Source: a virus. Taken from it: DNA of 56,064 nt. The position numbers were made by a program, and so were the translations under genes. The DNA lies in the IMG/VR virus record IMGVR_UViG_3300023108_003148, positions 1 to 56,064 of that record. One strand, 5' to 3'. Shown here piece by piece: positions 35,790-43,832 of the stretch; positions within the stretch are counted from its first letter, which is position 1; each line of letters starts with the position of its first letter. Below the pieces are notes generated by a model, which did not search any database, was not told the origin of the DNA, and saw only the letters and a list, made by a program, of their open reading frames with translations.

Positions 35790-36509
35790 ATGTGGATATT
35801 GTTTCACTTTATATTTATGTTCTTTTGTGAGCCCTCTAGCCTCATGCACTTCATAGCGATGCTTCTTTTTTTTATGCTGACCACTGTAAATACCAAAAAA
35901 CTAGCTTTAAAAGACGCAGCCCCTAGCATATCTCTTATTGCTATGTATATAGGGTATTATCTTGCAGGTGAACTATACCATTGGTCTTACTTACCGTGGT
36001 GGGTAACTACTATTTGTGGTTTTCGTAAACAGTCCAAGTTTATTTGGGCTGGTGGTGTAATACTGGGATTTATGTTTCATTTCATGACATGGAGGCAAAG
36101 AATAGGCCACTGTGTGATGAATTTGGGCCGAATGTTAAAGATAAACCAACAGAGTATGGCCTCGCTAGGTCTTGTCCATGCCTTTTTAGCCTTAGTATTG
36201 ACTTCGATAGGAGAATTTAAATCGGATAGACTATATGTGGATGTACTTGCAGGAATATCGGCGGTAACCTGTTCCTGTTGGTCAGATGATATGAGTTGGT
36301 TTAGTATAGGTATGTTATTTACAAATCCGTTGTCTGGTGTGTTGTGTTTATTGCACGCGGGAAGTCCTTTTTGGTATCAGTATTACAAGAACAATCATTA
36401 CAAAAAGGTCAAATACTCAATGTATTACGTTTACCCAATATTGATCTTAGTCTGTCTTTTTTTCCGAGAAGAAATCGGACGGATACGGGCTTACGCACGC
36501 GAATATTAA
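35790..36509 (+). CDS. Polytopic membrane protein, unknown
   Basis: 239 residues, six to seven membrane segments spread along the protein, several Trp and His (YHWSYLPWWVTTICGF). No recognised transporter or enzyme motif. Its last 101 bp overlap the opposite-strand gene at 36409. Confidence 0.7.
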   Translation: MWILFHFIFMFFCEPSSLMHFIAMLLFFMLTTVNTKKLALKDAAPSISLIAMYIGYYLAGELYHWSYLPWWVTTICGFRKQSKFIWAGGVILGFMFHFMTWRQRIGHCVMNLGRMLKINQQSMASLGLVHAFLALVLTSIGEFKSDRLYVDVLAGISAVTCSCWSDDMSWFSIGMLFTNPLSGVLCLLHAGSPFWYQYYKNNHYKKVKYSMYYVYPILILVCLFFREEIGRIRAYAREY

Positions 36510-36792
36510 GTGATTTTAGTGCAGACAGAACTTCCAATTGTTTGGTACGATTAAAGGCTTCGTTGTAAATATCCTTCGGTTTGTATCTATTTAGTTTATG
36601 TTCTACGTAAAGTGCAGTCCTAAGATTTTTAACCCTACCATGCTTCCACAAATGTTTTAAACAATCGGCGGTATTAAACTGACGCAAATGTTTACAGGTA
36701 TTTGTTAGGTCCATGAATTCATTTCCGGTCAAAAACTGGTTGTAAAGAATGTGTTGTACAATAAACTGGTGCATATTAATCACGTTAAACAT
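36409..36792 (-). CDS. F-box-like protein
   Basis: 127 residues. The N-terminal IVQHILYNQFLTGNEFMDL followed by NTCKHLRQF resembles a short F-box helix bundle; the remainder is basic. F-box proteins recruit substrates to SCF ubiquitin ligases. The match is weak. The 3' end overlaps the membrane-protein gene on the other strand. Confidence 0.45.
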   Translation of the reverse strand: MFNVINMHQFIVQHILYNQFLTGNEFMDLTNTCKHLRQFNTADCLKHLWKHGRVKNLRTALYVEHKLNRYKPKDIYNEAFNRTKQLEVLSALKSLNIRVRKPVSVRFLLGKKDRLRSILGKRNTLSI

Positions 36793-36804
36793 ACTTTATA
36801 TACT

Positions 36805-37272
36805 TTACTTTTTGCTCTGCATTAACTCTCTGAACTTCTTTGACTCCTCCGTGCCCATATCTTCTTGTATATCGTCCAAGTGCGCGTGTACAGAGAATAT
36901 AAACTCTGGTACCAGTGTACCAAAAGTGGCCCCATCTCGCATACTTTTATATAGGGCCTCTTGGGATCGGGCCACTTCATCGTCTCTTGCTGGGGAGGTT
37001 AGTTTCTTGATCCAATAATATACATGATTTACAAGACGCACAAAATCATCTGGCTTGTATGTTTTGCTTTCCAATTGTTGACGGAAAATCACAGGGTCCA
37101 TACTCTCCGCTATTTTGTCGTGTAAATCATGACGACTGGGGATCAATGCACATATTCGATGCACGATTTCTGCGTGTAATTTAATAACCCAGTCAAAGTC
37201 GTCGTTGTTTAATTGCTCTTTGAGTGCGTCCTTGTAGGCTTTGTAATACGTTTCACGAATCTGCGTCTCCAT
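36805..37272 (-). CDS. TCP11-like protein
   Basis: 155 residues, all helical. ICALIPSRHDLHDKIAESMD followed by a helix and LTSPARDDEV matches the core of the TCP11 family (LxP...DL...I...LD and APxRDxxV). TCP11-like proteins occur in several nucleocytoplasmic viruses; their function there is not known. Confidence 0.65.
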   Translation of the reverse strand: METQIRETYYKAYKDALKEQLNNDDFDWVIKLHAEIVHRICALIPSRHDLHDKIAESMDPVIFRQQLESKTYKPDDFVRLVNHVYYWIKKLTSPARDDEVARSQEALYKSMRDGATFGTLVPEFIFSVHAHLDDIQEDMGTEESKKFRELMQSKK

Positions 37273-37415
37273 TGTTGTTACAGGTGAAATAATCTAATAT
37301 ACTCTCAATTATATCGTGACAGATGTACGTAAGTGTCCAAGAAATTGGCCCAACCCATAGTAATATAGAATGAATAACGTTTTATACATGTACAGTATAT
37401 AATTTAGATTTATTT

Positions 37416-37495
37416 ATGTCGGGCCATGTCGGGCCATGTCGGGCCATGTCGGGCCATGTCGGGCCATGTCGGGCCATGTCGGGCCATGTCGGGTC
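37416..37495 (+). repeat. 10-bp tandem repeat ATGTCGGGCC, eight units
   Basis: Seven perfect units followed by an eighth with GGGTC. Each unit carries the TCGGGCC core found singly before many genes. It sits between a minus-strand TCP11-like gene and a minus-strand microprotein. The remaining gap 37273-37415 contains AT-rich promoter-like sequence and no convincing gene. Confidence 0.95.
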
Positions 37496-37502
37496 ACATC
37501 CG

Positions 37503-37652
37503 TTATATAAACAGTATTATACATGCCAATACTATTCCAAAACATATAGTCGATATTACGAATGACTTCAGAAATTTATCTACTTTCTTCTCACGTGTCT
37601 CATACATAGAAGGTGGCAATAACAGTGGTGACATTTCCGCGGGTGTTTTCAT
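37503..37652 (-). CDS. Membrane microprotein
   Basis: 49 residues, MKTPAEMSPLLLPPSMY, then a charged helix and a C-terminal membrane segment (FVISTICFGIVLACIILFI): a tail-anchored layout. Too short for many gene finders. The gap upstream contains TATATTATG. Function unknown. Confidence 0.6.
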   Translation of the reverse strand: MKTPAEMSPLLLPPSMYETREKKVDKFLKSFVISTICFGIVLACIILFI

Positions 37653-37682
37653 AATATATAAGTGCGATTGAATCATTTAAAT

Positions 37683-38228
37683 ATGTCAGTTTCCAATGAA
37701 AAAATGAAACACTTTAAACAGGGAGACAATCAGGCAATTGAAGTTTGGGTAACGACGGAGCAATATGAGCGGGCAGAGAAACGCGCCGAGGAGTTAGGTG
37801 TCCTGCGTAATTCAATAACAAAGGGCAAATCGAATGGTTGGGGGATGTTGGGTGAAGAGATTATCCGTGATATGTTGAATTGTGTCGATTCGGATGACAT
37901 TTATAATTATGATTTGAAAACTCCAGATGGAACGCGTTTGGAGATAAAGACCAAAAAAACAAGCATGACAAAGGCGCCCAAGCCTTATTTCGAATGTTCC
38001 GTCTGCAATCACAACCCAAGACAACGGTGCGATGTATATGTTTTCTTGCGGGTTAGTACAAAGATAAACAAGGCATGGATATGCGGGTTCAAGAGCAAGA
38101 GTGATTTTATGGAACAGTCGCGGTTCTTTAAAAAGGGAGATACAGATGCAAGCAATGGGTACAAAGTACATGCGTCTTGTTACAATATGAACATATCGGA
38201 ATTGGAGCCGATAACAAATTTAAAATAG
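37683..38228 (+). CDS. PD-(D/E)XK nuclease-like protein
   Basis: 181 residues from the second in-frame ATG, 21 nt into the ORF. YDLKTPDGTRLEIKTKKT gives the D...ExK active site, followed by CDVYVFLRV as the next core strand. A CSVCNHNPRQRC insert may bind zinc. Resembles restriction-type or Holliday-junction-like nucleases. Could cut host or competing DNA; no methylase partner is adjacent. Confidence 0.65.
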   Translation: MSVSNEKMKHFKQGDNQAIEVWVTTEQYERAEKRAEELGVLRNSITKGKSNGWGMLGEEIIRDMLNCVDSDDIYNYDLKTPDGTRLEIKTKKTSMTKAPKPYFECSVCNHNPRQRCDVYVFLRVSTKINKAWICGFKSKSDFMEQSRFFKKGDTDASNGYKVHASCYNMNISELEPITNLK

Positions 38229-38240
38229 TGGTATTTAATA

Positions 38241-38339
38241 TTAATTCTGAGGTCTCAATTGCGCAGAAGCACAAAAACACCCTAAACAGCAGACGACCAC
38301 AACAACCAAAACAATTAAAATAATTATGTGTGGTTCCAT
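38241..38339 (-). CDS. Membrane microprotein
   Basis: 32 residues: MEPHIIILIVLVVVVVCCLG, then CFCASAQLRPQN. A single membrane segment followed by Cys that could be palmitoylated. A TATAAATATAAAGG box lies about 20-30 bp upstream on the minus strand, which supports transcription. Confidence 0.55.
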   Translation of the reverse strand: MEPHIIILIVLVVVVVCCLGCFCASAQLRPQN

Positions 38340-38396
38340 TTGTGTAAATATCCTTTATATTTATATGGTATAAATGTAAAATTATTATGTACTACA

Positions 38397-38591
38397 ATGA
38401 TTTGGACTTGTAACCCCGTTTTTAGCGACTTTAAAAAAGACCCTCTTATTTCTATTCCTTTACCACGTGTTACAAAAGACCGTAATGTAGTGTGGTATAA
38501 AAAACGCGTGCCTATATTGGTATTACACGACGATTACTTTAAAAGAGAGCAAGGTATTAAGTCTGAGATTCCTCCCCCTTTAAATCTTTGA
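38397..38591 (+). CDS. Small basic protein, unknown
   Basis: 64 residues, MIWTCNPVFSDFKKDP... with VTKDRNVVWYKKRVPILVLH and a proline-rich end EIPPPLNL. No recognised family. Its 3' end overlaps the convergent gene at 38557 by 35 bp. Confidence 0.55.
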   Translation: MIWTCNPVFSDFKKDPLISIPLPRVTKDRNVVWYKKRVPILVLHDDYFKREQGIKSEIPPPLNL

Positions 38592-38778
38592 TTTCTACAT
38601 ATCGCGCGGGTTCATCAAACTCTCCAGATATGGCCCATAAAAATAGACCGAATAGAGAGCATAACACGTTAGCAATGATATTATCGTCTACAGCAATGTC
38701 TATTAGATTCCAAATACCCACCCATATTACAATACCGCCTATACGATTTGTAAAAATACGTAATTTTGACCAGTACAT
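38557..38778 (-). CDS. Small two-TM membrane protein
   Basis: 73 residues with two hydrophobic segments (RIGGIVIWVGIWNLIDIAV and IIANVLCSLFGLFLWAIS) and an acidic tail. Function unknown. Confidence 0.6.
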   Translation of the reverse strand: MYWSKLRIFTNRIGGIVIWVGIWNLIDIAVDDNIIANVLCSLFGLFLWAISGEFDEPARYVEIKDLKGEESQT

Positions 38779-38833
38779 TATAGAATAATAATCTTAATAC
38801 ATAAATATAGATTTTATAAATGATCCACAAAAG

Positions 38834-39736
38834 TTACAAGTCAAATGGAATATAAGGAACCTCAGGTTCCACCGATTTCTTTTGCTTTTCTTCTTTTGGT
38901 GGACTGTAAACAATCAATATGTGTTTACCGAGATCACCCGCTACGCCATACCGTCCACCCGGTATCTGATATGCTCGAAAGGTTACTTGTACCTTTAATA
39001 TCGCGCCACGGCGGATAAACTTGGGATGTACCTGTTCTGGAGTATCGTCTTCGCGTAATCTCCAAAATACAGGTCGATTTGGCTCTCCATGAAATCCTTC
39101 CAGTCGTCTGGTGAGTGATAAGACTTCCTTTTCGCCGTCATCACCTTCGATGGTTTTAATAATCGAGTGCTGTGCATTTTGTATAAAGGTCTGGTCATCA
39201 TCAATGCCACGTTTCTGGCTTTTCCATGTATCTTCATCGTGAAATGCAACACCCATTGCCTTGTCGCATATATCCTTGACAAAAGAAATATCCTTTTCGG
39301 CATCTTTTATGATCTTATCACCCAAAGAAGGGATGTTGTCTGGTGCCGCTGCTTCCAATGTAACTGCAAACTTGGCCTTGTTCACATCCTCGGTAAACTT
39401 ACCAAGGTTACCATTCTCGCCCAAATCAGAATATACGACACGCATAGGATGCAACCAACCAGTTACATTGACTTGCTTTTTGTCCATGCGACGTATAACC
39501 TTTGGTATGTGTTCCCCGCCACGTTTCTTATAAATCGATATATCCAAGGGTTCATCGCACATCATCTTGCATTTTTCAGGATAAATCTCATTCGATACTG
39601 GACTATCCATATCTACCTGTTCAGTAATGTCCAATTTAGTACCAACATATTGTTTGTCAATAATCGTATTACAACGCTTAAGAACTTGTGCGCGCTTGGA
39701 GGCAAAGGAGGTGTTTTCAGAAGTAATTTTAGGCAT
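38834..39736 (-). CDS. Soluble protein, possible ssDNA-binding fold
   Basis: 300 residues from the ATG at 39736; the longer ORF only translates the upstream tandem repeat (CTDCTDCTG). The C-terminal GAILKVQVTFRAYQIP followed by GGRYGVAGDLGKHILIVYSP looks beta-rich and recalls OB-fold-like DNA-binding proteins of large viruses. The tail is acidic and basic mixed, ending PYIPFDL. Function is a guess; family not recognised. Confidence 0.6.
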   Translation of the reverse strand: MPKITSENTSFASKRAQVLKRCNTIIDKQYVGTKLDITEQVDMDSPVSNEIYPEKCKMMCDEPLDISIYKKRGGEHIPKVIRRMDKKQVNVTGWLHPMRVVYSDLGENGNLGKFTEDVNKAKFAVTLEAAAPDNIPSLGDKIIKDAEKDISFVKDICDKAMGVAFHDEDTWKSQKRGIDDDQTFIQNAQHSIIKTIEGDDGEKEVLSLTRRLEGFHGEPNRPVFWRLREDDTPEQVHPKFIRRGAILKVQVTFRAYQIPGGRYGVAGDLGKHILIVYSPPKEEKQKKSVEPEVPYIPFDL

Positions 39737-39777
39737 GTTGGCTGTGGTTTTGTCAAAGGTTGACGATATATATACCT

Positions 39778-39862
39778 CGGTACAGTCGGTACAGCCGGTA
39801 CAGTCGGTACAGTCGGTACAGACGGTACAGTCGGGCCAAGGTCGGTACAGTCGGGCCACTTT
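39778..39862 (+). repeat. 9-bp tandem repeat CGGTACAGT
   Basis: At least seven units with small changes, merging into two TCGGGCCA motifs, the second of which is the full TCGGGCCACTTT at 39851. It lies between two divergent genes (starts 39736 and 39917), with TATATATA on both sides. Confidence 0.92.
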
Positions 39863-39916
39863 CATGGGTAGAACAATGTTGTCGGTCGGTATATATATTC
39901 AACTGATGTCATTCGC

Positions 39917-40171
39917 ATGTTCTCTCTTTTTAAATCCCCTAAACTTACCAAGGTTTTCCCTAAGAAAAAGTACAGAATAATACATGAAGTACCATTACTA
40001 TTATTAAAGCAGCAGAGTGGATTGGGAGAATGCCCAATATGCATGGAAGATTTGGAAGAGTGTGTACAGTTGCATTGTGGCCATTATTACCATGTTGACT
40101 GCATCAACGAATGGTTATTGACCATTTGTCCCAGTGCATCGTGTCCAACATGTCGGAAAGTTATAGAATAA
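39917..40171 (+). CDS. RING-H2 finger protein
   Basis: 84 residues. Basic N-terminus, a short helix (PLLLLKQQSG), then RING-H2: CPICMEDLEE, HCGHYYHVDCINEWLL and SCPTCR. The Trp after the ligand is present. Likely E3 ligase. Preceded by a GGTATATATATTC box. Confidence 0.88.
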   Translation: MFSLFKSPKLTKVFPKKKYRIIHEVPLLLLKQQSGLGECPICMEDLEECVQLHCGHYYHVDCINEWLLTICPSASCPTCRKVIE

Positions 40172-40202
40172 ATGAGTATATTAACTTAATATTTACTATT
40201 AT

Positions 40203-40532
40203 ATGTTTTGGATTCTTTTACTATTACCAGTCGTCACTGCTTTAACATGCGCTGAACTTAAATCTACGTATAGGAGCCAACAATGTTGTTCGGATACCAA
40301 TGCAGATACATGCCTTCGTTCTTTGCCCGCCTGTACTGACCCGACCGTCGTATCGGGGCAAATATGCACGGATGCTAATGGTAGTGCCTTTGTGAAGGGT
40401 CTTGCGGACTCCTTTGACCTTAGCGATACCAACAAGATACTGTTGAAGAAACATCTCATACCCGACGGAAACGCACTGTTTGATATCGGTGAAGCAGAAA
40501 ATAAAATTCGTCATCTTTATCTATCTAACTAA
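40203..40532 (+). CDS. Secreted Cys-rich protein
   Basis: 109 residues. Clear signal peptide MFWILLLLPVVTALTC with cleavage near residue 13-15. The mature part has a CAELKSTYRSQQCCSD pattern, which I recall from algal and viral surface proteins, and six or more Cys likely in disulfides. Probably lumenal, secreted or on the virion surface. Confidence 0.7.
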   Translation: MFWILLLLPVVTALTCAELKSTYRSQQCCSDTNADTCLRSLPACTDPTVVSGQICTDANGSAFVKGLADSFDLSDTNKILLKKHLIPDGNALFDIGEAENKIRHLYLSN

Positions 40533-40569
40533 TGTAAAAACATGCAAGAAGCAATGCGTGCACACATCT

Positions 40570-41025
40570 TTATCCATTACCTCGTAAATCACGGAAGTAA
40601 TGTTTGCAACATAAACCACGGCGGTGCGAATGTTCGTCACATTCTACCACAATACATTTATCAAATTGTTTTTTAAAATGTTCTAAACATAAATCATTCA
40701 AATATGTTTTTTTACTACATTGTGTACAGGTGGGTTCTTGTGGAAAATCTCCATTCTTTAATGCCATCCTGTAATGTGATCTACATAGAGATCGACAGTG
40801 TACCTTGTTTGGACACAGGATGCAGTGTGTTTGCCATGACCTATAATGTTTCTGACATAAAGCCGAGGCAAATACTGGAGATGTACAGTTGTGTGCAGTG
40901 CAATGAAATCTTCTTCTTTGATCTCGTTTGTAACAGGCTCTACACAAACGTTTTCTGTAAGCGCGTTCATGGCACACACTACATACTAATGATTTCCTGT
41001 ACATTTCATACTGTTTGTAACCCAT
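40570..41025 (-). CDS. Tandem zinc-binding repeat protein
   Basis: 151 residues built from about five repeats of the form CxxC(8-12)LCxxHY, e.g. CSVCHERAYRKRLCRACY, CILCPNKVHCRSLCRSHY and CTQCSKKTYLNDLCLEHF. This resembles WRKY19-like zinc repeats. Highly basic, so nucleic-acid binding is likely. Confidence 0.75.
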   Translation of the reverse strand: MGYKQYEMYRKSLVCSVCHERAYRKRLCRACYKRDQRRRFHCTAHNCTSPVFASALCQKHYRSWQTHCILCPNKVHCRSLCRSHYRMALKNGDFPQEPTCTQCSKKTYLNDLCLEHFKKQFDKCIVVECDEHSHRRGLCCKHYFRDLRGNG

Positions 41026-41070
41026 ATTTTAATATATTTGATACTATATATATAATATTTATTATTACAT

Positions 41071-41346
41071 ATGTATCAAGACCAGTTTGAGCTCGTCAAT
41101 CAAAACCTAGACTATCTATACAATAATACATCGACGTTATACAACTATACAACTATAAACAATGAAAATATCGCCACGTTAGCAGAAAATATATTCGATG
41201 CCACAGTATGGTTGTGCATCTATGTTCTCTTGAGTGCACTATTTGCCTACTACACGACGATTCATGTTACGGAACTGGCATTCAAAGTTGCGGAACTCGA
41301 AAGAAAAATCTGTTCTGAAAAACAACCATTGCTGGCCACAATTTAA
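41071..41346 (+). CDS. Single-pass membrane protein with N-glycosylation sites
   Basis: 91 residues. N-terminal region with several N-x-S/T sites (YNNTSTLYNYTT), one membrane segment (VWLCIYVLLSALFAYY), then a helical cytosolic tail. Probably on the cell or virion surface. Not recognised. Confidence 0.65.
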   Translation: MYQDQFELVNQNLDYLYNNTSTLYNYTTINNENIATLAENIFDATVWLCIYVLLSALFAYYTTIHVTELAFKVAELERKICSEKQPLLATI

Positions 41347-41392
41347 TGTTATTAATGCATATTCAGTATAAATATGGTGCGTGTCATTTAAA

Positions 41393-41656
41393 ATGGGTTG
41401 GTGCGATATTTTTAGTGGGATAATAGCATTCATTATTTTCGTTCTCGTGCTGGCATTTGCTATTAGTGATGGTTGGTGGGTGCTGTGGTTTTGGTTTCTA
41501 CTGTTCATACCATTTGGTGGTTGGGGTAGTTACAGATACGGACCCGTGTGGTACCCCATCATTGTTCAGACCGTCGAAGGCAGAAGTCAGACCGTCGAAG
41601 CCAGAAGCACTGACGAAACTACCAGTGATACAGAAAAAACACAGTTAATCTTTTAA
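41393..41656 (+). CDS. Two-TM protein with duplicated tail motif
   Basis: 87 residues from ATG. Begins MGWCDIF (Gly2 and Cys4, possible acylation), two hydrophobic segments rich in Trp (DGWWVLWFWFLLFIPF), then a tail containing a direct duplication TVEGRSQTVEARS, encoded by a 21-bp repeat. Confidence 0.65.
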   Translation: MGWCDIFSGIIAFIIFVLVLAFAISDGWWVLWFWFLLFIPFGGWGSYRYGPVWYPIIVQTVEGRSQTVEARSTDETTSDTEKTQLIF

Positions 41657-41658
41657 TC

Positions 41659-42081
41659 ATGCCTCATACAATTATGCGTCGCAGTACACGAAATCTTGGA
41701 AAGGTGGTTGATTACAACAAACAGGAAAAACTAGTTCACGCACAAGTTAAAGAAGCGGCCCGACTTGATAAGCGTAAATATTACAGCGACTGGCGTAAGA
41801 AGGAAAAAGCCTTTTTACAATATATCCGTGATTATGACAAGCCAGAGCCAGAACCAGAGCCGGAGCCGGAGACGGAGCCGGAGACGGAATACGTTCCACC
41901 AAAACGCAGTTGGAAAGACCACTACTCTAGTATTGAGGAACTAAAGGACGAACTTGTAAAATTGTCAAGTATCAGCGACCGGCATGCCGAAGTGGTAGAT
42001 GTCTTTTTGGCACAGAAAACAGAAATATGTCTCACGTATTTGGCATATTATGCGAAATTACACAGTCTAATGATGAAATAA
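41659..42081 (+). CDS. Basic protein with PE repeat
   Basis: 140 residues. RRSTRNLGKVVDY near the start, a helical basic region, a (PE)n tract (about 8 units) and a helical C-terminus. The final SLMMK codons lie inside the segment shared with the rpb2 end region. Likely nuclear; function unknown. Confidence 0.6.
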   Translation: MPHTIMRRSTRNLGKVVDYNKQEKLVHAQVKEAARLDKRKYYSDWRKKEKAFLQYIRDYDKPEPEPEPEPETEPETEYVPPKRSWKDHYSSIEELKDELVKLSSISDRHAEVVDVFLAQKTEICLTYLAYYAKLHSLMMK

Positions 42082-42146
42082 TAATATATTTATTTTACTT
42101 GTAAATCTACTTTAATGTACATGGCTTGCAACTCTTCAGTTTGGCT
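42064..42146 (-). repeat. Duplicated fragment of the rpb2 3' end
   Basis: 83 bp nearly identical to 44751-44840, missing 8 bp. It encodes ELQAMYIKVDLQVK, the last residues of the RNA polymerase subunit, but has no upstream gene. The two copies are direct repeats flanking 2.7 kb. The remaining gap 42147-42291 holds a TCGGGCCACTTT core in reverse (42153-42164), short GTAAGCCACGCAC repeats and TATA-like sequence. Confidence 0.9.
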
Positions 42147-42291
42147 ACCGACAAAGTGGCCCGACACGCACAAGGTCTCATGTAAGCCACGCACAGGTAA
42201 GCTCCGTAAGTGCATGACCATAGGTTTCTTACCGTAGGTATAATATTTTTAAATTCAATACTTAAAACCATAAACGTATAAAGTTTTAAAG

Positions 42292-43296
42292 ATGTCTTGG
42301 CAATTGTTACAAACGCAAGGGTATATCACCCTACCAATCTATGACGAGAAGAGCCACACCAACCTTCGTTCAGAGTTGCAGGCCCTGACCAAAAAGTTCC
42401 AAGAATTTCAGGAACTGAGAGACGATGGTCTTGTGATGGGCGGTTTTGGCGCCTTTGGTAATCCCTCCTCCTTTCATAACCCGTGGGTACGTAAGATTCG
42501 CAAACATATTCATCCGATCGTGTTAAACACCGTCTTTAACGAGCCGTTGGACGAGGACGAAGACTTAAAGTTTGAGCAGGACATTGATCGTCTTATGATA
42601 CGCACACCTTATCAACATGTCGGAAAAGAGTCATGGCATCGTGACGAGTCCAAGTATGCAAAGGAGGGAGACACCATCTTTGGCGGTTGGGTGAATTTCG
42701 ACGATTTTCCGCATTATTTGTCCGCCTGCCCGGGCACGCATCTCGAAGAAGATGTCAAACTGAAGAACAAAGGATTCGCACGTATAAAAAAGGATGATTA
42801 TGGCAAGTACGAGGCCTTGAAACAGGCAATAGAAGTACCTCCCGGTCATATTCTTATATTCAACGAGCGTATGGTTCACGAAGTTCGGCCTAGCAAGAAG
42901 CAGACAATTCACCGATTGTTTATGGGTTGGCGTCTCACGCACAGCGATGAAGCCTTGTTCAAAGACGGTAACAAGCAGTTGGACGACCTGTTAGAGCGTA
43001 TGGCGGTCGTTCCTATTAAATCTGGTCAGATTCCTCAGATGTATTCTGGAAGCCACTGGAATTTTCACCGACAGAAGATTGAGAAATGGAGCGAGCGTAT
43101 ATCGGACAAGTGCAAAGAGAGCCGTACGGTGACGAGTGGCAAAGAAAGTGGAAAATCGTATTTGGTGGTACATCAGCGAATGAAATCAATGAAAGAGTAT
43201 GGTTTCGACATGTACGAACCGTATACCGAAGACGAGATATCCATTCTGAAGCCTCATCGTATGGAATCACCGGCAAAGCGTAGACGTTTGGTTTAG
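42292..43296 (+). CDS. PhyH-like Fe(II)/2-oxoglutarate dioxygenase
   Basis: 334 residues. ESWHRDES gives the HxD iron site (near 115), VPPGHILIFNERMVHEV the distal His (near 194), and HRLFMGWR the 2-oxoglutarate Arg. Typical of phytanoyl-CoA dioxygenase-like proteins that are common in giant viruses and hydroxylate varied substrates. A nuclear-type AKRRRLV ends the protein. Its base composition is more GC-rich than its neighbours. Confidence 0.85.
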   Translation: MSWQLLQTQGYITLPIYDEKSHTNLRSELQALTKKFQEFQELRDDGLVMGGFGAFGNPSSFHNPWVRKIRKHIHPIVLNTVFNEPLDEDEDLKFEQDIDRLMIRTPYQHVGKESWHRDESKYAKEGDTIFGGWVNFDDFPHYLSACPGTHLEEDVKLKNKGFARIKKDDYGKYEALKQAIEVPPGHILIFNERMVHEVRPSKKQTIHRLFMGWRLTHSDEALFKDGNKQLDDLLERMAVVPIKSGQIPQMYSGSHWNFHRQKIEKWSERISDKCKESRTVTSGKESGKSYLVVHQRMKSMKEYGFDMYEPYTEDEISILKPHRMESPAKRRRLV

Positions 43297-43324
43297 TAAA
43301 ATAACAGTATAACTATATGTATGT

Positions 43325-43450
43325 ATGGTATTATTTACTACAGTGCTCTCCCCTGCTATCTTGCATTTTAAAAGAAGCAGAAAACACATAATTAAACGAC
43401 GTGGAAGAGAAATAGGCCAACTCAAGAAAGTGGTGGTCCTAAACACTTAA
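43325..43450 (+). CDS. Small basic protein
   Basis: 41 residues: a hydrophobic start (MVLFTTVLSPAILHF), then a highly basic middle (KRSRKHIIKRRGREIG) and KKVVVLNT. A TATAACTATATG run lies just upstream. The 3' end overlaps the stop of the convergent RING gene by 12 bp, the pattern of real gene pairs here. Confidence 0.45.
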   Translation: MVLFTTVLSPAILHFKRSRKHIIKRRGREIGQLKKVVVLNT

Positions 43451-43673
43451 CCTACAGTTAGGACAAGTGGAACTCTCTACTAACCACTTGCTAATACATG
43501 TCTTATGGAATTCATGCTTACAAGTCGGTATTTGCTTACATACTGTACCTTTCTCTATCTCTTCCATACATATAGTACATACTACCCCGAGACGTTTTAT
43601 GGTGGACGACTTTACTTTAGGTGCTGGTCTCTTAATGGCTGAATTATTTTAGGCAGAGCTTACCATCTAGCAT
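43439..43673 (-). CDS. RING finger protein, possibly spliced
   Basis: The minus strand encodes a RING (VVCTICMEE, CKHEFHKTCISKWLV, TCPNC), but this frame has no ATG before the first CxxC. A 25-nt candidate intron at 43663-43639 (starts GTAAGC, ends TTCAG) would join an ATG at 43673 (M-L-D-A) in frame to the RING, giving 69 residues. The reversed TCGGGCCACTTT motif at 43700 lies about 27 bp upstream. If not spliced, the gene lacks a start and is broken. RING itself is certain; splicing is inference. Confidence 0.7.
43639..43663 (-). other. Candidate 25-nt mini-intron
   Basis: Begins GTAAGC, ends TTCAG, contains a CTAAAAT branch-like sequence and an in-frame TAA. Removal preserves frame and creates the only ATG start for the RING gene. 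The length is below the usual spliceosomal minimum in most eukaryotes, though some nucleomorph and ciliate introns are that short. Confidence 0.5.
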
Positions 43674-43713
43674 CGACAGAGCAGGTACTACGGACATCCA
43701 AAGTGGCCCGACT

Positions 43714-43807
43714 GGACCGATGCCTACATACATGTCTGAGTACACATGAACGATTTACATGGACCGATGCCTGCACGCATGTCTGAGTACACATGAACGA
43801 TTTACAA
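43714..43807 (+). repeat. 47-bp direct repeat, two copies
   Basis: Units beginning GGACCGATGCCT at 43714 and 43761, nearly identical, each ending GAACGATTTACA. They lie just before the AlkB-like gene. Confidence 0.9.
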
Positions 43808-43832
43808 GTTGAATCAAAACTCGATCAAAACC

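Noticed and set aside
37416-37495. CRISPR array
   Set aside because: Units are 10 bp, contiguous, without spacers; no cas genes.
39737-39865. N-terminal extension of the protein at 38834 rich in CTDCTDC
   Set aside because: It translates the CGGTACAGT tandem repeat; the ATG at 39736 follows a TATATATA box.
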